Positions 17,414 through 26,786 of a stretch of DNA of 64,000 nucleotides are shown piece by piece. A model generated the notes under the pieces. The model was not told where the DNA came from. It saw only the letters and a program-made list of their open reading frames with translations, and did no database searches. Source of the DNA: Phocicoccus pinnipedialis (GTDB lineage: Bacteria > Bacillota > Bacilli > Staphylococcales > Salinicoccaceae); contig NZ_CAJEWB010000010.1 in the NCBI RefSeq assembly GCF_903994035.1, positions 186,001-250,000 on the forward strand. The letters run 5' to 3'. The position numbers and the translations under genes are program-made. The number at the start of each line of letters is the position of its first letter. Position 1 is the stretch's first letter.

Positions 17414-20400
17414 TTATGCACCTAAATTCTGTTTGATTTTAGATAATAACTCTTTATCCTCTTTATAATCAGATTCATTTAACTCTTTAACATCTTCTCT
17501 TAACTCTTTGGTAACTTGTGATAGAGAATCAGAAGATTTTTCATCTACACTGGTTAAGAAAGCATTGATGTTGTCTTCAACTTGTTGTTTCAAAGCACTA
17601 AGATCTATAGAATCAACAATTGATTCAGAGAATACGAGTAGCTCTTCTTTCAAGAGTCTTGGCGTTTTATTCTTCTTCTGGATATTTGTTAAAGCAACCT
17701 TAAATATATTTTCATTTAATGAAACTGAAAGTTGGTTCTTTTGTCCATCGTAAAGCATTAGGTCACTTAAGATGTTCGCTTCCATGAGACGTGTGTTTTC
17801 TGTCTGATAAAGAACCTCTAATTCCCTGTATGCTGTTCTGTATAATACGTTGAAAATAGTTGAGAGTTCGATATCTACAAAATGATTGATGTTTTCTTTC
17901 AGCTCACCAGCACTATTCTTTATAAACGATTTATCTTTTGCTTCGTTCATAGTAATCATCGTCGAAAGCTGTTCATAAATTTTAAGCACAAGCTGCCTTC
18001 TTAAAAATGAGAATAAGTTTTCTTTTTCAACGTTTACTTCATTAATTATCTTTCTGGCAGTGAAGTTATCGACTTCAGATTGCATTTCTTTACGTGCGCG
18101 AATCGTATCCTCGATATGTGATTTCCCCTTTTCAAATTGTGCAATGTTTGATTGAATACGCTGAACCAAGTGTTTTAAGTTTTCATTAATACTTGCCTCA
18201 ATCATTTGACCTGATTCAATTTCGATTTGTTTTATTAACTCAACTTTTGCTTTGTCAAAGTATGGCTCTTGTCCACGTCTCGCTTCTCTCGAAGAAACTG
18301 GATAAATTCTATGCTTGATTTCCAGTTCATTTAATGTATTAGACATATAATTAACAACGTCTTCTAATTCCTGATCATTACTTCTTAAGTCAATTGCGTT
18401 TATAACAACTGTAATCGCGAATCGTTGTCCTTTTACTGATTGTAGATACTTAAGGAACTGTTCATCTGAACGTGTGAATATATGGTTAAAATAAGCGACA
18501 TAAATTATCATGTCACTATTTTCTATTATATTGATCGTTTCATTTGTGTGACGTTGGTTAATTGAGTTTATTCCTGGTGAATCGACAATCGTCACTTGTT
18601 GTAGAATCTCATTTTTTAAACCGATATATGCTTTTTGTACATAGAGTGCATGTTCATCATTACTTGTTATAAAGTCAATTTCATCGTTACTGTATTCAAT
18701 TTTTTGCCCCAGTTTATCACGATACTCATCATAGTTTTTGATTAAACCTTTTACGAATGGTTTGAATACTTCGGGAACATCTTTTTTACCTTTTAATAAT
18801 TTAATTTGAGTTGAAATCGATTCTGACGATTTACCCGTAATTGCAATACACGTTTTAAGCAGTACATCTTCAGTTTTAAAACGAATATAACTACTGTCAT
18901 TATTTGATAGCTCTGTGATACTTGCTGTTGTTGGGTTTGGGCTAGTTGTAAGTACATCAGAATCTACTAATGCGTTTATGAAGGTACTCTTACCCGCACT
19001 AAAACCACCAAACACACTCAGATTACCATGATTGTTTTTTAGACTATGTAGCTTATCGTGGAATAGTTTGTAAGCTTCATTGTATCTAGGATAACTTTTC
19101 AACTCTTTAAGAATGTTTTCAATTTTATCAATATCTAAGTTAGAATTGGTCTCTTCAACAAGAAATTCATTCTTGGAGAGAGTTTCTACGCTTTCCTTAA
19201 TTTCTTCCATCGGCAATTCGATGTTTTCACTCAGCTGTTTTAGTTCATCATCCATGTGTATGTAGAGGTTTTTATAACTTTCACTTTTAAACACTTCTTT
19301 TAAATCGATTAACTTTAACGCATGTTCAAGCTTTAATTTCTCTTCAATTAAAGGCTCCAGGTCATTCGTATCTGTGTGTGTTTCGTGAGTTAAGTTTAAT
19401 TTAAACTCTACCGCTTGGTTCTGGATATCTTTACTGAGTTGTTGTTTTAAATTATCCATATAGAGCTTAACGAACTTATCATTAGACTCACTAGTGTCTG
19501 TTTCTGTGATATAAGTGTCAGTCCAATTAAAATTAAAGTAATTTCCCGCGAGACTGAGATCTTTAAACATCAAATTCACTTGAGTATTTATTTCTGAATC
19601 GATCGTCTTTTGGATTTCACGCCCTAATTCTAGAAGGGTATTTTTACGCATTTCAGCAAGTTTCTTTTTTTTACCAAAAAAACCGAGATTTGGTACATCA
19701 TTGGTTTCAATTTTGAAGAAAGATTCAATTTTGGATTTTACATCATACGGATAGAGATAAGCATTTTTCACAATTGATTTCACATTGGATTTGATGTATT
19801 CATCTAATTTCTCTTTGTCTTGAACAATATCTTCTTTTTCGTTGTCATTGATTTGCTCGTTTAAGTATTCAATTTGCTGTACAACTGAAATTCTATCTTT
19901 GTATTCAAGGGTGTTTAAATCGATCTGATCATCTAAATAATTAAGATGCTCTTCTTCTATATTCTCGATTATGCGCGTATGATACAAGTTTTTGAATGAG
20001 TTCTTCTTTGATTCAAGACATTTAATATCCTCAATCAATAAGTCGTTCTGACGATATTTTGTTTCGAAAATAGAAGTCGTATATACATTTTCTGGAGTTA
20101 TGTGCCAATTTTTAAGTGTTGATTTCACTCGACTAAGAAATGTATCATATGTGATTTCTTCTTCATTGTGTTTATCGATTTGGTTGATAATTAATGAATA
20201 TGGTATGTTTAAATTTTCAATTTCTTTTAGCATTTTGAGGTTCGTTTCACTCTCAATGTGGTTGTACTCAACAGTAAAGAAAATATAGTCACTACCAAGT
20301 AAGAACGTATTCGTACTATCTTCATGGGCGCGTGTAGTCGAGTCCACTCCTGGCGTATCTTGGAATACAGTCTTTAAGTTGAAACGATTGGTCTGATGTC

Positions 20401-20764
20401 TAAGTTTAATATATTCGATATCTACATCCGTTTTATTGATCGTCTTTAATTCATCTATCGTATTAATTTTTACAAAGTGGTTTAAATCAATAAAGGCCTC
20501 GATTTCATCGATATTACTCATCTCAACCTGAACAGTCTTTGTCGTTGTAGGGATCGGTGATGATGGTAAAATATCCTCACCAAGTAGATGGTTAATCATG
20601 CTAGATTTGCCTGCTGAGAAATGGCCAATAAAACTGATTACGAATAAATCCTCATATGTCTTTTTAATTGTATGGTTGATTTGATTTAAAAGCTCTAAAT
20701 TGTCTGATTTCTGAATCTCTTTTCTAATTTTATAGAGCGTGAGAAGTGTATCATTACTTTCCAT
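17414..20764 (-). CDS. dynA: Bacterial dynamin-like protein DynA (two GTPase units)
   Basis: This 1116-residue protein holds two dynamin units in one chain, the DynA/YpbR architecture. The first P-loop GHFSAGKSS is near residue 47 with DTPGVDS and NQIDKH; the second GGFSAGKST is near residue 586 with DSPGINS and NAIDL. Long helical, charged regions follow each GTPase. DynA tethers and fuses membranes and helps protect them from stress and phage in B. subtilis. The start is the ATG at 20764, with GGGGT upstream, 11 bases inside the preceding methyltransferase gene. A longer frame to 20845 lies wholly inside that gene and is rejected. Confidence 0.9.
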   Translation of the reverse strand: MESNDTLLTLYKIRKEIQKSDNLELLNQINHTIKKTYEDLFVISFIGHFSAGKSSMINHLLGEDILPSSPIPTTTKTVQVEMSNIDEIEAFIDLNHFVKINTIDELKTINKTDVDIEYIKLRHQTNRFNLKTVFQDTPGVDSTTRAHEDSTNTFLLGSDYIFFTVEYNHIESETNLKMLKEIENLNIPYSLIINQIDKHNEEEITYDTFLSRVKSTLKNWHITPENVYTTSIFETKYRQNDLLIEDIKCLESKKNSFKNLYHTRIIENIEEEHLNYLDDQIDLNTLEYKDRISVVQQIEYLNEQINDNEKEDIVQDKEKLDEYIKSNVKSIVKNAYLYPYDVKSKIESFFKIETNDVPNLGFFGKKKKLAEMRKNTLLELGREIQKTIDSEINTQVNLMFKDLSLAGNYFNFNWTDTYITETDTSESNDKFVKLYMDNLKQQLSKDIQNQAVEFKLNLTHETHTDTNDLEPLIEEKLKLEHALKLIDLKEVFKSESYKNLYIHMDDELKQLSENIELPMEEIKESVETLSKNEFLVEETNSNLDIDKIENILKELKSYPRYNEAYKLFHDKLHSLKNNHGNLSVFGGFSAGKSTFINALVDSDVLTTSPNPTTASITELSNNDSSYIRFKTEDVLLKTCIAITGKSSESISTQIKLLKGKKDVPEVFKPFVKGLIKNYDEYRDKLGQKIEYSNDEIDFITSNDEHALYVQKAYIGLKNEILQQVTIVDSPGINSINQRHTNETINIIENSDMIIYVAYFNHIFTRSDEQFLKYLQSVKGQRFAITVVINAIDLRSNDQELEDVVNYMSNTLNELEIKHRIYPVSSREARRGQEPYFDKAKVELIKQIEIESGQMIEASINENLKHLVQRIQSNIAQFEKGKSHIEDTIRARKEMQSEVDNFTARKIINEVNVEKENLFSFLRRQLVLKIYEQLSTMITMNEAKDKSFIKNSAGELKENINHFVDIELSTIFNVLYRTAYRELEVLYQTENTRLMEANILSDLMLYDGQKNQLSVSLNENIFKVALTNIQKKNKTPRLLKEELLVFSESIVDSIDLSALKQQVEDNINAFLTSVDEKSSDSLSQVTKELREDVKELNESDYKEDKELLSKIKQNLGA

Positions 20765-21884
20765 TTCTATTACCCCAATACTGATAGTAAGTTGTTTCAA
20801 TATAGCCGTTAAATAGCTTTCTACGATGTGTTGCTCTCTTTCCAATAATCAGTTCAAACTCTTTGTTCGATGTCATTAAATAAACGTTCAATGTATCGTC
20901 TTTTTCCATGAGATACCCAACTTTACGGTACATATCCTCCACCGCTTTCGCTTCACCGATACGTTCACCATATGGTGGGTTCGTAATGATTTGAGCATTT
21001 TTATGAGTAACTTCTAATTCATGTACATCTAAAGTTTTAAAATGTATATCATCTAAGAGTCCCACTTCATCGGAGTTACGTTTAGAAATATCGATCATGC
21101 GACTTTCAATGTCTGATGCGTAGATTTCAATTTCTTTATTGTAATCAGCTTCATCCTCACAAGCCACGCGTACTTCTTCCCACAATTCTTGTGGAATGAT
21201 ATCCCATTTTTCTGAATCAAAATCTCTGTTAGATCCTGGTGCAATGTTTCTTGCAATCATTGCGGCTTCAATTGCAATCGTACCTGATCCACAGAAAGGA
21301 TCATATAATGGGTTTTTACCAGTATAGTTTGCAAGTTGTAGCATAGCTGCGGCGAGTGTTTCTTTGATCGGTGCATCCCCTTGTAATACTCTGTAGCCAC
21401 GCTTATGAAGCGCATCACCGGAAGTGTCAATAGTTACTAATGCCCGGTCTTTTAAAATGTTGATGTCTACTTTATAACGTGCACCAGTCTCAGGTAATTT
21501 ACCTGACATATTAAATGATTTCTTTAAGTTCTCTACTATCGCTTTTTTTGTAATTCTTTGGACATCTGGAACTGAAAACAGTGTACTCTTGTGTGAACGC
21601 CCTGTAACAGGAAACTCTGAGTCTGGTCCTAGGATATCACTCCAAGGCAGTGCGAATACTTCTTCGAATAAATCATCAAATGTTGTGACGGTGAATTCAC
21701 CGACGATTATTCTAATACGTTCTGCTGTACGCAGTTTCATGTTTGTTTCGACGATTGTTCGCTCGTCTCCTTCAAAATATACGCGGCCGTTTTCTAGACG
21801 TGTTTCAATACCAAGTGCTTCTAGTTCGTTAGCGACAACTCTTTCGAGTCCCATCGGTGTATTTGCTAGTAATTTAAATTTCAT
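20754..21884 (-). CDS. THUMP-domain rRNA methyltransferase (YpsC/RlmL-like)
   Basis: This 376-residue SAM-dependent methyltransferase has an N-terminal THUMP RNA-binding domain (about residues 40-160), then the methyltransferase domain with YDPFCGSGTIAIEAAMIARN and the catalytic motif NPPYGERIGE. The family modifies guanine N2 in 23S rRNA. The start is the ATG at 21884 with AAGGA eight bases upstream; the ATG at 21893 abuts that site. It overlaps dynA by 11 bases. Confidence 0.88.
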   Translation of the reverse strand: MKFKLLANTPMGLERVVANELEALGIETRLENGRVYFEGDERTIVETNMKLRTAERIRIIVGEFTVTTFDDLFEEVFALPWSDILGPDSEFPVTGRSHKSTLFSVPDVQRITKKAIVENLKKSFNMSGKLPETGARYKVDINILKDRALVTIDTSGDALHKRGYRVLQGDAPIKETLAAAMLQLANYTGKNPLYDPFCGSGTIAIEAAMIARNIAPGSNRDFDSEKWDIIPQELWEEVRVACEDEADYNKEIEIYASDIESRMIDISKRNSDEVGLLDDIHFKTLDVHELEVTHKNAQIITNPPYGERIGEAKAVEDMYRKVGYLMEKDDTLNVYLMTSNKEFELIIGKRATHRRKLFNGYIETTYYQYWGNRNGK

Positions 21885-21991
21885 ATATGACATCCTTAAA
21901 TAAAGTATTATCTCTATTCTATACGATTTTTGTTCTAAATTCTTATTAAAAATGATTTTAATTAATAGATAAAGATAATATAAAATAGTAA

Positions 21992-22020
21992 TAAAAAAAG
22001 CTCTCCAAATTGGAGAGCTT
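21992..22020 (-). terminator. Terminator of rnpB
   Basis: A long stem (AAGCTCTCCAA at 21999-22009 pairing with TTGGAGAGCTT at 22010-22020) is followed on the minus strand by seven T residues. It directly follows the RNase P RNA. Confidence 0.9.
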
Positions 22021-22410
22021 TACTAGTACGGTTTCTCTGTAAGCCATGTTCTGTACTACCGTGTTGAACGTGCACTAGTTTACACTCACACAGCAGTGAT
22101 AATCATCTGTCTATATTACTATCGTAATATCTCTTTTTTGAGTTCATTTCCTCGCAAAGAGTGCTCCTACCTTGTTTGGATTGCTCACTCGAGGGGTTTA
22201 CCGCGTTCCACTTTACATATTTCTATGTAAACTCGTCTCTGTGGCACTTTCAAGCACGATTTCATATACGAATACTTAGAAATCGACGCTGCCGTCAGCT
22301 TATGCTGCCTTGACTTATTATTTCGTCAAGCACGAACACTACAGTCATCGCAGACTGTGTGAGCATGGACTTTCCTCTCGGACTATATCCGAGCGATTAC
22401 CCGATCCACC
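22021..22410 (-). ncRNA. rnpB: RNase P RNA, Bacillus (type B) class
   Basis: Reading the minus strand, the region opens with the universally conserved GGGTAATCGCTCGG and GAGAGGAAAGTCCATGCTC, then TAGTGTTCGTGCTTGACG, GTGAAACGCGGTAAACCCC-like segments around 22195-22215, and CACAGAACATGGCTTACAG-like closing sequence. This RNA is the catalytic part of RNase P, which trims tRNA 5' ends. The 5' end is approximate (about 22405-22410); the 3' end is set by the terminator. It begins within a few bases of the gpsB stop, so its promoter must lie in or upstream of gpsB. Confidence 0.9.
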
Positions 22411-22411
22411 G

Positions 22412-22732
22412 TTATTTTGTGTTACCAAACACTTTCTTTTCCAAATTAGATAACCGTTTTAGAATATCAATGTGTTGGTTTTGTGACTCAGAAACATCAC
22501 TGCGTCCACGTGTTGCCACGCGAATGCGTAGTTCTTCAATTTCTTTTTTGAGCTTTTTGTTCTCTTCTTCTAAAAGTCGAAGATTTTTGTTCATATCTGC
22601 CATTCTTTGATAATCTGCAATGACATCGTCTAAAAAGGTATCCACTTCAATTGGACGATAACCTCTTAAAGTTTTTTCGAAATCTTTTTCAAATATATCT
22701 TTTGCAGATAGGTTTAGAGAAAATTCGTTCAT
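22412..22732 (-). CDS. gpsB: Cell division protein GpsB
   Basis: This 106-residue coiled-coil protein resembles DivIVA/GpsB: the N-terminal membrane-binding part [30 protein letters not shown], a coiled coil (about 38-70) and the C-terminal trimerising [14 protein letters not shown]. GpsB moves between the division site and the side wall and coordinates peptidoglycan synthases; pbp2 lies close by in this window. It is upstream of rnpB and downstream of ypsA by 16 bases. Confidence 0.95.
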   Translation of the reverse strand: MNEFSLNLSAKDIFEKDFEKTLRGYRPIEVDTFLDDVIADYQRMADMNKNLRLLEEENKKLKKEIEELRIRVATRGRSDVSESQNQHIDILKRLSNLEKKVFGNTK

Positions 22733-22748
22733 CTGAACCCCACCTTAA

Positions 22749-23288
22749 CTAAAAGTCACTATTTATAAAGTCATTGATTTCATCAAATTGAATTCTTTCA
22801 ATATTATACGGATGTTTTGACGAATATTCAAGCAAAACATTATAAATGTACTTTAAGTTAGACTCCTGGGCATCATCATAGAGAAGGAGTGCTTGCGTAC
22901 TATTTTGAACAAGAAACTTGTTTATTGCTCTAAACATTGAAGGTCCTTCATATTTGCGATTGAAAATGTAACTAGAAAACGCACTCCCCTCTTCTATTTT
23001 ACGTAGGATAAGATTGTCTTCATCTTTAAAACGATCATCATATTCTATAAATGGCTTTAATACTATGTATTTAAAATCATACTCACTTTCTTTTTGTAGC
23101 TCAAGCAAAACTTCCCCAGCATACATATCGATTCCTGGTAGATTTTGTAAAATAAACCATTCAGCACCCTGTTCTAAGTACTGTACAATTTTGTGTTTAA
23201 GAAATCGTTTCAATACATTTACTTCAGGTTGTGAATGTTTGAATATATTCAATTCGTAGTTTCTATAACCTAAAATAAGCACTCTCAT
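22749..23288 (-). CDS. ypsA: SLOG-family protein YpsA (DUF1273, UPF0398)
   Basis: This 179-residue protein has the SLOG fold start MRVLILGYRNYELNIF, FILQNLPGIDMYAGEVLLEL and a YNIERIQFDEINDF ending, as in YpsA. Overproduced YpsA inhibits cell division in B. subtilis and S. aureus; its ligand is thought to be a nucleotide derivative. It overlaps the yppE-like gene by four bases (ATGA) and precedes gpsB, the conserved Bacillales order. Confidence 0.88.
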   Translation of the reverse strand: MRVLILGYRNYELNIFKHSQPEVNVLKRFLKHKIVQYLEQGAEWFILQNLPGIDMYAGEVLLELQKESEYDFKYIVLKPFIEYDDRFKDEDNLILRKIEEGSAFSSYIFNRKYEGPSMFRAINKFLVQNSTQALLLYDDAQESNLKYIYNVLLEYSSKHPYNIERIQFDEINDFINSDF

Positions 23289-23611
23289 GTATAATCACGC
23301 TCTACCAGATAAAAGAACCAATGTGAGATGTATTTGTACATTTCATTAAATAGCTTTTTACTGAAACGCTCGACGTGTACACTCATGGCGAGTTCTGTGA
23401 TTGTATTCATGACCTTGTCTTTTATCTTGTAAGTAAAACGTGTATCTAGATTGCAATTGTCGATGCAATCTGCAATATTCTTCGAGAGTAATAAAAATGG
23501 TTCTATTTGAGTTTTAAAATCATAGGTATAGCCATTTTTAACATTTTTGTAACGGAGTTTTAACTCGTCTAAGAATTGTTCGTAATTGTATTGTGTGCAA
23601 TTATTTGACAA
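23285..23611 (-). CDS. YppE-like protein (DUF1798)
   Basis: This 108-residue helical protein has no recognisable enzymatic motif. Place (between recU and ypsA), length and YTYDFKTQIEPFL/VHVERFSKKLFN segments fit the DUF1798/YppE family. I place the start at the TTG at 23611, preceded eight bases earlier by GGGAGAG; an ATG further upstream (23638) lies before that ribosome site. The start region overlaps the divergent recU promoter. Confidence 0.68.
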   Translation of the reverse strand: MSNNCTQYNYEQFLDELKLRYKNVKNGYTYDFKTQIEPFLLLSKNIADCIDNCNLDTRFTYKIKDKVMNTITELAMSVHVERFSKKLFNEMYKYISHWFFYLVERDYT

Positions 23612-23632
23612 AACACGCTCTCTCCCTATAAT
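23605..23632 (+). promoter_or_regulatory. Promoter of recU-pbp2
   Basis: TTGACA (23605-23610), 16-base spacer, TATAAT (23627-23632): both hexamers are perfect sigma-A consensus. Transcription would start near 23639, about 65 bases before the recU start. The -35 hexamer overlaps the divergent yppE start codon. A second TATAAT at 23663-23668 could add a weaker start. Confidence 0.8.
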
Positions 23633-23705
23633 TATCATTAGATTACTATGCAATTTTTATTGTATAATAGTTTAGTATGAATGAAAATGTGAAGGTGTGA
23701 TTCTG

Positions 23706-24314
23706 TTGAAATATCCTTCTGGAATTAAACGAGGGACACTGAAGACAACAAATCCGATAAAGTCATCAAACCGTATCAAATATGGTTCACGCGGTATGAC
23801 TCTAGAAAAGGACTTAGATCAGGCAAACACATACTATTTAAAAGAAAATATAGCAGTAATACACAAGAAACCTACTCCTATTACGGTAGTTAAAGTAGAT
23901 TATCCATCTAGAAATAAAGCTAAAATTAGTGAAGCATATTACAAGACACCATCAACTTCAGATTATAATGGAATTTATAAAGGTAAATATATTGACTTTG
24001 AAGCAAAAGAAACTAAAAATAAAACACGGTTTCCATTCATTAACATACATTCACATCAAGTCGAGCACATGAGACAATGTCATCAGAATGGTGGCATTGT
24101 ATTTTTAATCATACGGTTCAGTGCATATAATGAAGTAATGTTGTACCCAATCGAACGTTTTCTCGTTCATTGGGATCAGTATAAATTACATGATGGCAAA
24201 AAATCTATACCCTATCAGACTATAAAATCTGAGAGTATTTTAATCCAAGAAAAATTCACTCCGAGATTCGATTATTTAAGTGCAGTGGATGAATTTTACT
24301 TAAAAGAGAGGTAA
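23706..24314 (+). CDS. recU: Holliday junction resolvase RecU
   Basis: RecU cuts four-way DNA junctions during recombination and chromosome segregation. The 202-residue protein starts at a TTG (MKYPSGIKRG) with AAGGTG at good spacing; GTG at 23697 lies too close to that site. Conserved elements are GSRGMTLEKDLDQANTYYL, AVIHKKPTPI, the active-site stretch TSDYNGIYKGKYIDFEAKET and HQVEHMRQC. It is followed by pbp2 after four bases, the usual recU-pbp pair of Gram-positive bacteria. Confidence 0.94.
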   Translation: MKYPSGIKRGTLKTTNPIKSSNRIKYGSRGMTLEKDLDQANTYYLKENIAVIHKKPTPITVVKVDYPSRNKAKISEAYYKTPSTSDYNGIYKGKYIDFEAKETKNKTRFPFINIHSHQVEHMRQCHQNGGIVFLIIRFSAYNEVMLYPIERFLVHWDQYKLHDGKKSIPYQTIKSESILIQEKFTPRFDYLSAVDEFYLKER

Positions 24315-24318
24315 CTTT

Positions 24319-26721
24319 ATGACGAAATCAATGTCCAGAAAAAAACAGAATGCTTCGAGTAGGAGCAAGAAGACGATTGCAAAACAATTACTATTATTCG
24401 GTAGTCTACTATTTGTAACGTTTCTTGTCATCGGCGCATTAATTTTTGCCTACTTTGCTTCGACGGCACCTGCTTTCAGTATGGAGAAGCTTAAAGACCC
24501 TGTTCCATCTAGAATTTTCGACAAAAATGACGAACTCGTTACAACTATATATCAAGGTGTAGAACGAGAATTTATTAATATAGAAGATACACCAGAAATG
24601 GTAACTGATTCAGTGCTTGCTGTAGAAGACAATAGATTCTATGAACACGGTGCAATTGACTTTAAACGTCTTGCATCAGCAGTTGTAAGCAACGTAACAA
24701 GTGGATTTGGTTCACAAGGTGCAAGCACGATTACTCAGCAGGTTGTTAAACGTGCATTTTTAACAGAAGAAAAAACGATCAAAAGAAAAGCCCAAGAAGC
24801 TTATCTATCATATCGTCTTGAACAGGAGTATTCTAAAGACGATATCTTAGAAATGTATTTGAACAAGATTTATTATTCAGATGGTATTTATGGAATCAGA
24901 ACTGCAAGTCTTTATTACTTCGATAAAGAGTTAGAAGACTTAAACTTAAAAGAAGCTGCGTATTTAGCAGGTCTCCCTAACCTTCCGAACGTTTATAACT
25001 TATACATCGATAAGGAAGCAGGAAATAAGCGTGCAAACAGAGTATTAGAGCTCATGTTACACCACGAACGTATAACTCAAGACCAATATGAAGAAGCAGT
25101 AAATATTGATTTAGAAAACAACTTAATTGCAAGAACCGAAGAAGACAGAGCATCTGACAAGCCTAATGATCCAGAATACGCTTCGTATATTAATGTTGTT
25201 AAACAGCAGCTTACAGAATCAGATGAACTTAGAAACACAGACGTATCAGAACTACTTGCAAGTGGTATAGATATTTACACAAATATGGACAAGGATGCAC
25301 AAGAGTACCTACAAGGTGTTGTAGACAATAGAGATTACTTCTATAACGATAAGTTCAAGAGTGATGATTTCAATATTGCATCTACAATCATCGATACAGA
25401 AACAGGAGCTTTAAGAGCGATTTCTGGAGGTCGTGAATATCAAGAAGTCATTAAAGAAAACTTAGCTATAACTCAGCACAATACTGGTTCAACAATGAAA
25501 CCAATTTTAGCTTATGGTCCAGCTGTTGAAGAATTAGATTGGCGTACAGATCAAACGATTAAAGACGAAAAAGAATATACCCCCAAAGAATTTACTGGAA
25601 ACATTTACAACTATGACAATGAGAATCACGGTACGGTAACAATTAGGGAATCTCTACGTAGAAGTTTTAACGTTCCAGCAGTGAAGACATTCGAAGAAGT
25701 CCAAAGTGAAGCTGGAAGAGATGCTCCAGAAAAATTTTCTAAGAAACTGGGCTTAGATTACTCTAAGAAACTAGATGGTGACTATACAGTTACATTCAAC
25801 GACGTACTTGGTGGTTATGAATCTAGATTCAGTCCACTCCAGATGGCACAAGCGTACGCTGCATTTGGTAACGGAGGTACGTTCAATGAATCAGGAACAG
25901 TTCGTTACATTATTGATTCAGAAGATGAAAGAATCGACTTCGATTATGAGTCACATAAAGCGATGGAAGACTCAACCGCATTTATGATTACTGATATCTT
26001 GAAAGGTACGTTTGAACCTTGGGGATCAGCAGACTATATTAAAATCCCTGGTCTAAATATTGCCGGTAAAACAGGTACAACATCCTACTCAAATGAAACA
26101 GTTGACGCATACAACTTACCAGATAACTCAGCAAAAGATGCTTGGATTGTAGGATACACACCGGAATACACGATGAGTATTTGGACGGGATTCACTCAGA
26201 CTAAAAAAGATGGTAAAACATCATTTGTAGGTTCAGATGAACACATCACTCCACAATGGTTATTCAGAGATATCATGACAAAAATCAGTGCGTTTAACGG
26301 ACAAGACTTTGAAATGCCAAGTTCCGTGGAACGAGTGAATGGTAATGAGTTAGCTAAAAAAGGTCAATACGAAATTTTTGATCTTGGCCAAGGAAACGTA
26401 AATACAAATACAAACACTTGGAATTCACAAAACTATCAGTATAATCAGAATCAAAATCAAAACCAAAATCAGAACCAAAACCAAGAACCTGAATCAAAGC
26501 CTAATGAAACGGAAGATGAAGCAGAGACAAATTCAGATTCTAACACTAAAGAAGACAGTAAGAAAAACATAGAAGCAACTGAAGAAAAAGAGCCTGAAAC
26601 AGAATCTGAAAATAATTCTAATCCAGAAGATAGTACAGAAACACCAGCTGATAATTCAAAAGATAAACCTGGCACAGAAAGTCCGGAAAACTCAGAATCG
26701 GATCCAAACTCAGGTGAATAG
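24319..26721 (+). CDS. pbp2: Class A penicillin-binding protein (PBP2/PBP1 type)
   Basis: This 800-residue bifunctional peptidoglycan synthase has a cytoplasmic basic tail, one membrane anchor (about 25-48), a GT51 glycosyltransferase domain (EDNRFYEHGA, QGASTITQQ, KRKAQEAYLSYRLE, KIYYSDGIYGI) and a transpeptidase domain with nucleophile Ser391 (GSTMKP), SFN at 449 and KTGTT at 584. AGAGAGGT precedes the ATG. The last 100 residues or so are low complexity: seven Asn-Gln pairs, then an acidic Glu/Asn/Ser/Thr-rich tail. It is coexpressed with recU and ends at a strong terminator. Confidence 0.94.
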   Translation: MTKSMSRKKQNASSRSKKTIAKQLLLFGSLLFVTFLVIGALIFAYFASTAPAFSMEKLKDPVPSRIFDKNDELVTTIYQGVEREFINIEDTPEMVTDSVLAVEDNRFYEHGAIDFKRLASAVVSNVTSGFGSQGASTITQQVVKRAFLTEEKTIKRKAQEAYLSYRLEQEYSKDDILEMYLNKIYYSDGIYGIRTASLYYFDKELEDLNLKEAAYLAGLPNLPNVYNLYIDKEAGNKRANRVLELMLHHERITQDQYEEAVNIDLENNLIARTEEDRASDKPNDPEYASYINVVKQQLTESDELRNTDVSELLASGIDIYTNMDKDAQEYLQGVVDNRDYFYNDKFKSDDFNIASTIIDTETGALRAISGGREYQEVIKENLAITQHNTGSTMKPILAYGPAVEELDWRTDQTIKDEKEYTPKEFTGNIYNYDNENHGTVTIRESLRRSFNVPAVKTFEEVQSEAGRDAPEKFSKKLGLDYSKKLDGDYTVTFNDVLGGYESRFSPLQMAQAYAAFGNGGTFNESGTVRYIIDSEDERIDFDYESHKAMEDSTAFMITDILKGTFEPWGSADYIKIPGLNIAGKTGTTSYSNETVDAYNLPDNSAKDAWIVGYTPEYTMSIWTGFTQTKKDGKTSFVGSDEHITPQWLFRDIMTKISAFNGQDFEMPSSVERVNGNELAKKGQYEIFDLGQGNVNTNTNTWNSQNYQYNQNQNQNQNQNQNQEPESKPNETEDEAETNSDSNTKEDSKKNIEATEEKEPETESENNSNPEDSTETPADNSKDKPGTESPENSESDPNSGE
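26443..26484 (+). repeat. Hexanucleotide tandem repeat encoding seven Asn-Gln pairs
   Basis: Seven units of the form AAY CAR follow one another inside the pbp2 C-terminal tail. Base variation at third positions (AAT/AAC, CAA/CAG) means the units are degenerate at the DNA level, which lowers slippage but leaves the protein repeat perfect. Confidence 0.85.
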
Positions 26722-26731
26722 CAACAAAAAC

Positions 26732-26780
26732 AAACTCTCATTCGTAGGGATGTTATCCCTACGAATGAGAGTTTTTTAAT
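26732..26780. terminator. Bidirectional terminator between pbp2 and nth
   Basis: A near-perfect stem of about 19 bp (AACTCTCATTCGTAGGGAT at 26733-26751, its complement at 26755-26773, loop GTT) has T runs on the plus side and A-rich sequence on the other. It separates converging pbp2 and nth. Confidence 0.92.
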
Positions 26781-26786
26781 TGCTTA

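Noticed and set aside
15301-20845. Dynamin, sulfurtransferase, exonuclease and RNase H-like genes side by side look like a defence island.
   Set aside because: These genes stand in the same order in ordinary Bacillales chromosomes, have host-like base composition and show no integrase or toxin partner. I treat it as housekeeping synteny.
20765-20845. A longer start for the dynamin gene at 20845.
   Set aside because: It lies wholly inside the methyltransferase gene and lacks a ribosome site; the ATG at 20764 has one and suits the family.
26443-26484. The Asn-Gln repeat as a CRISPR-like or mobile repeat.
   Set aside because: Units are 6 bases with synonymous variation and keep the reading frame of pbp2; there are no spacers.
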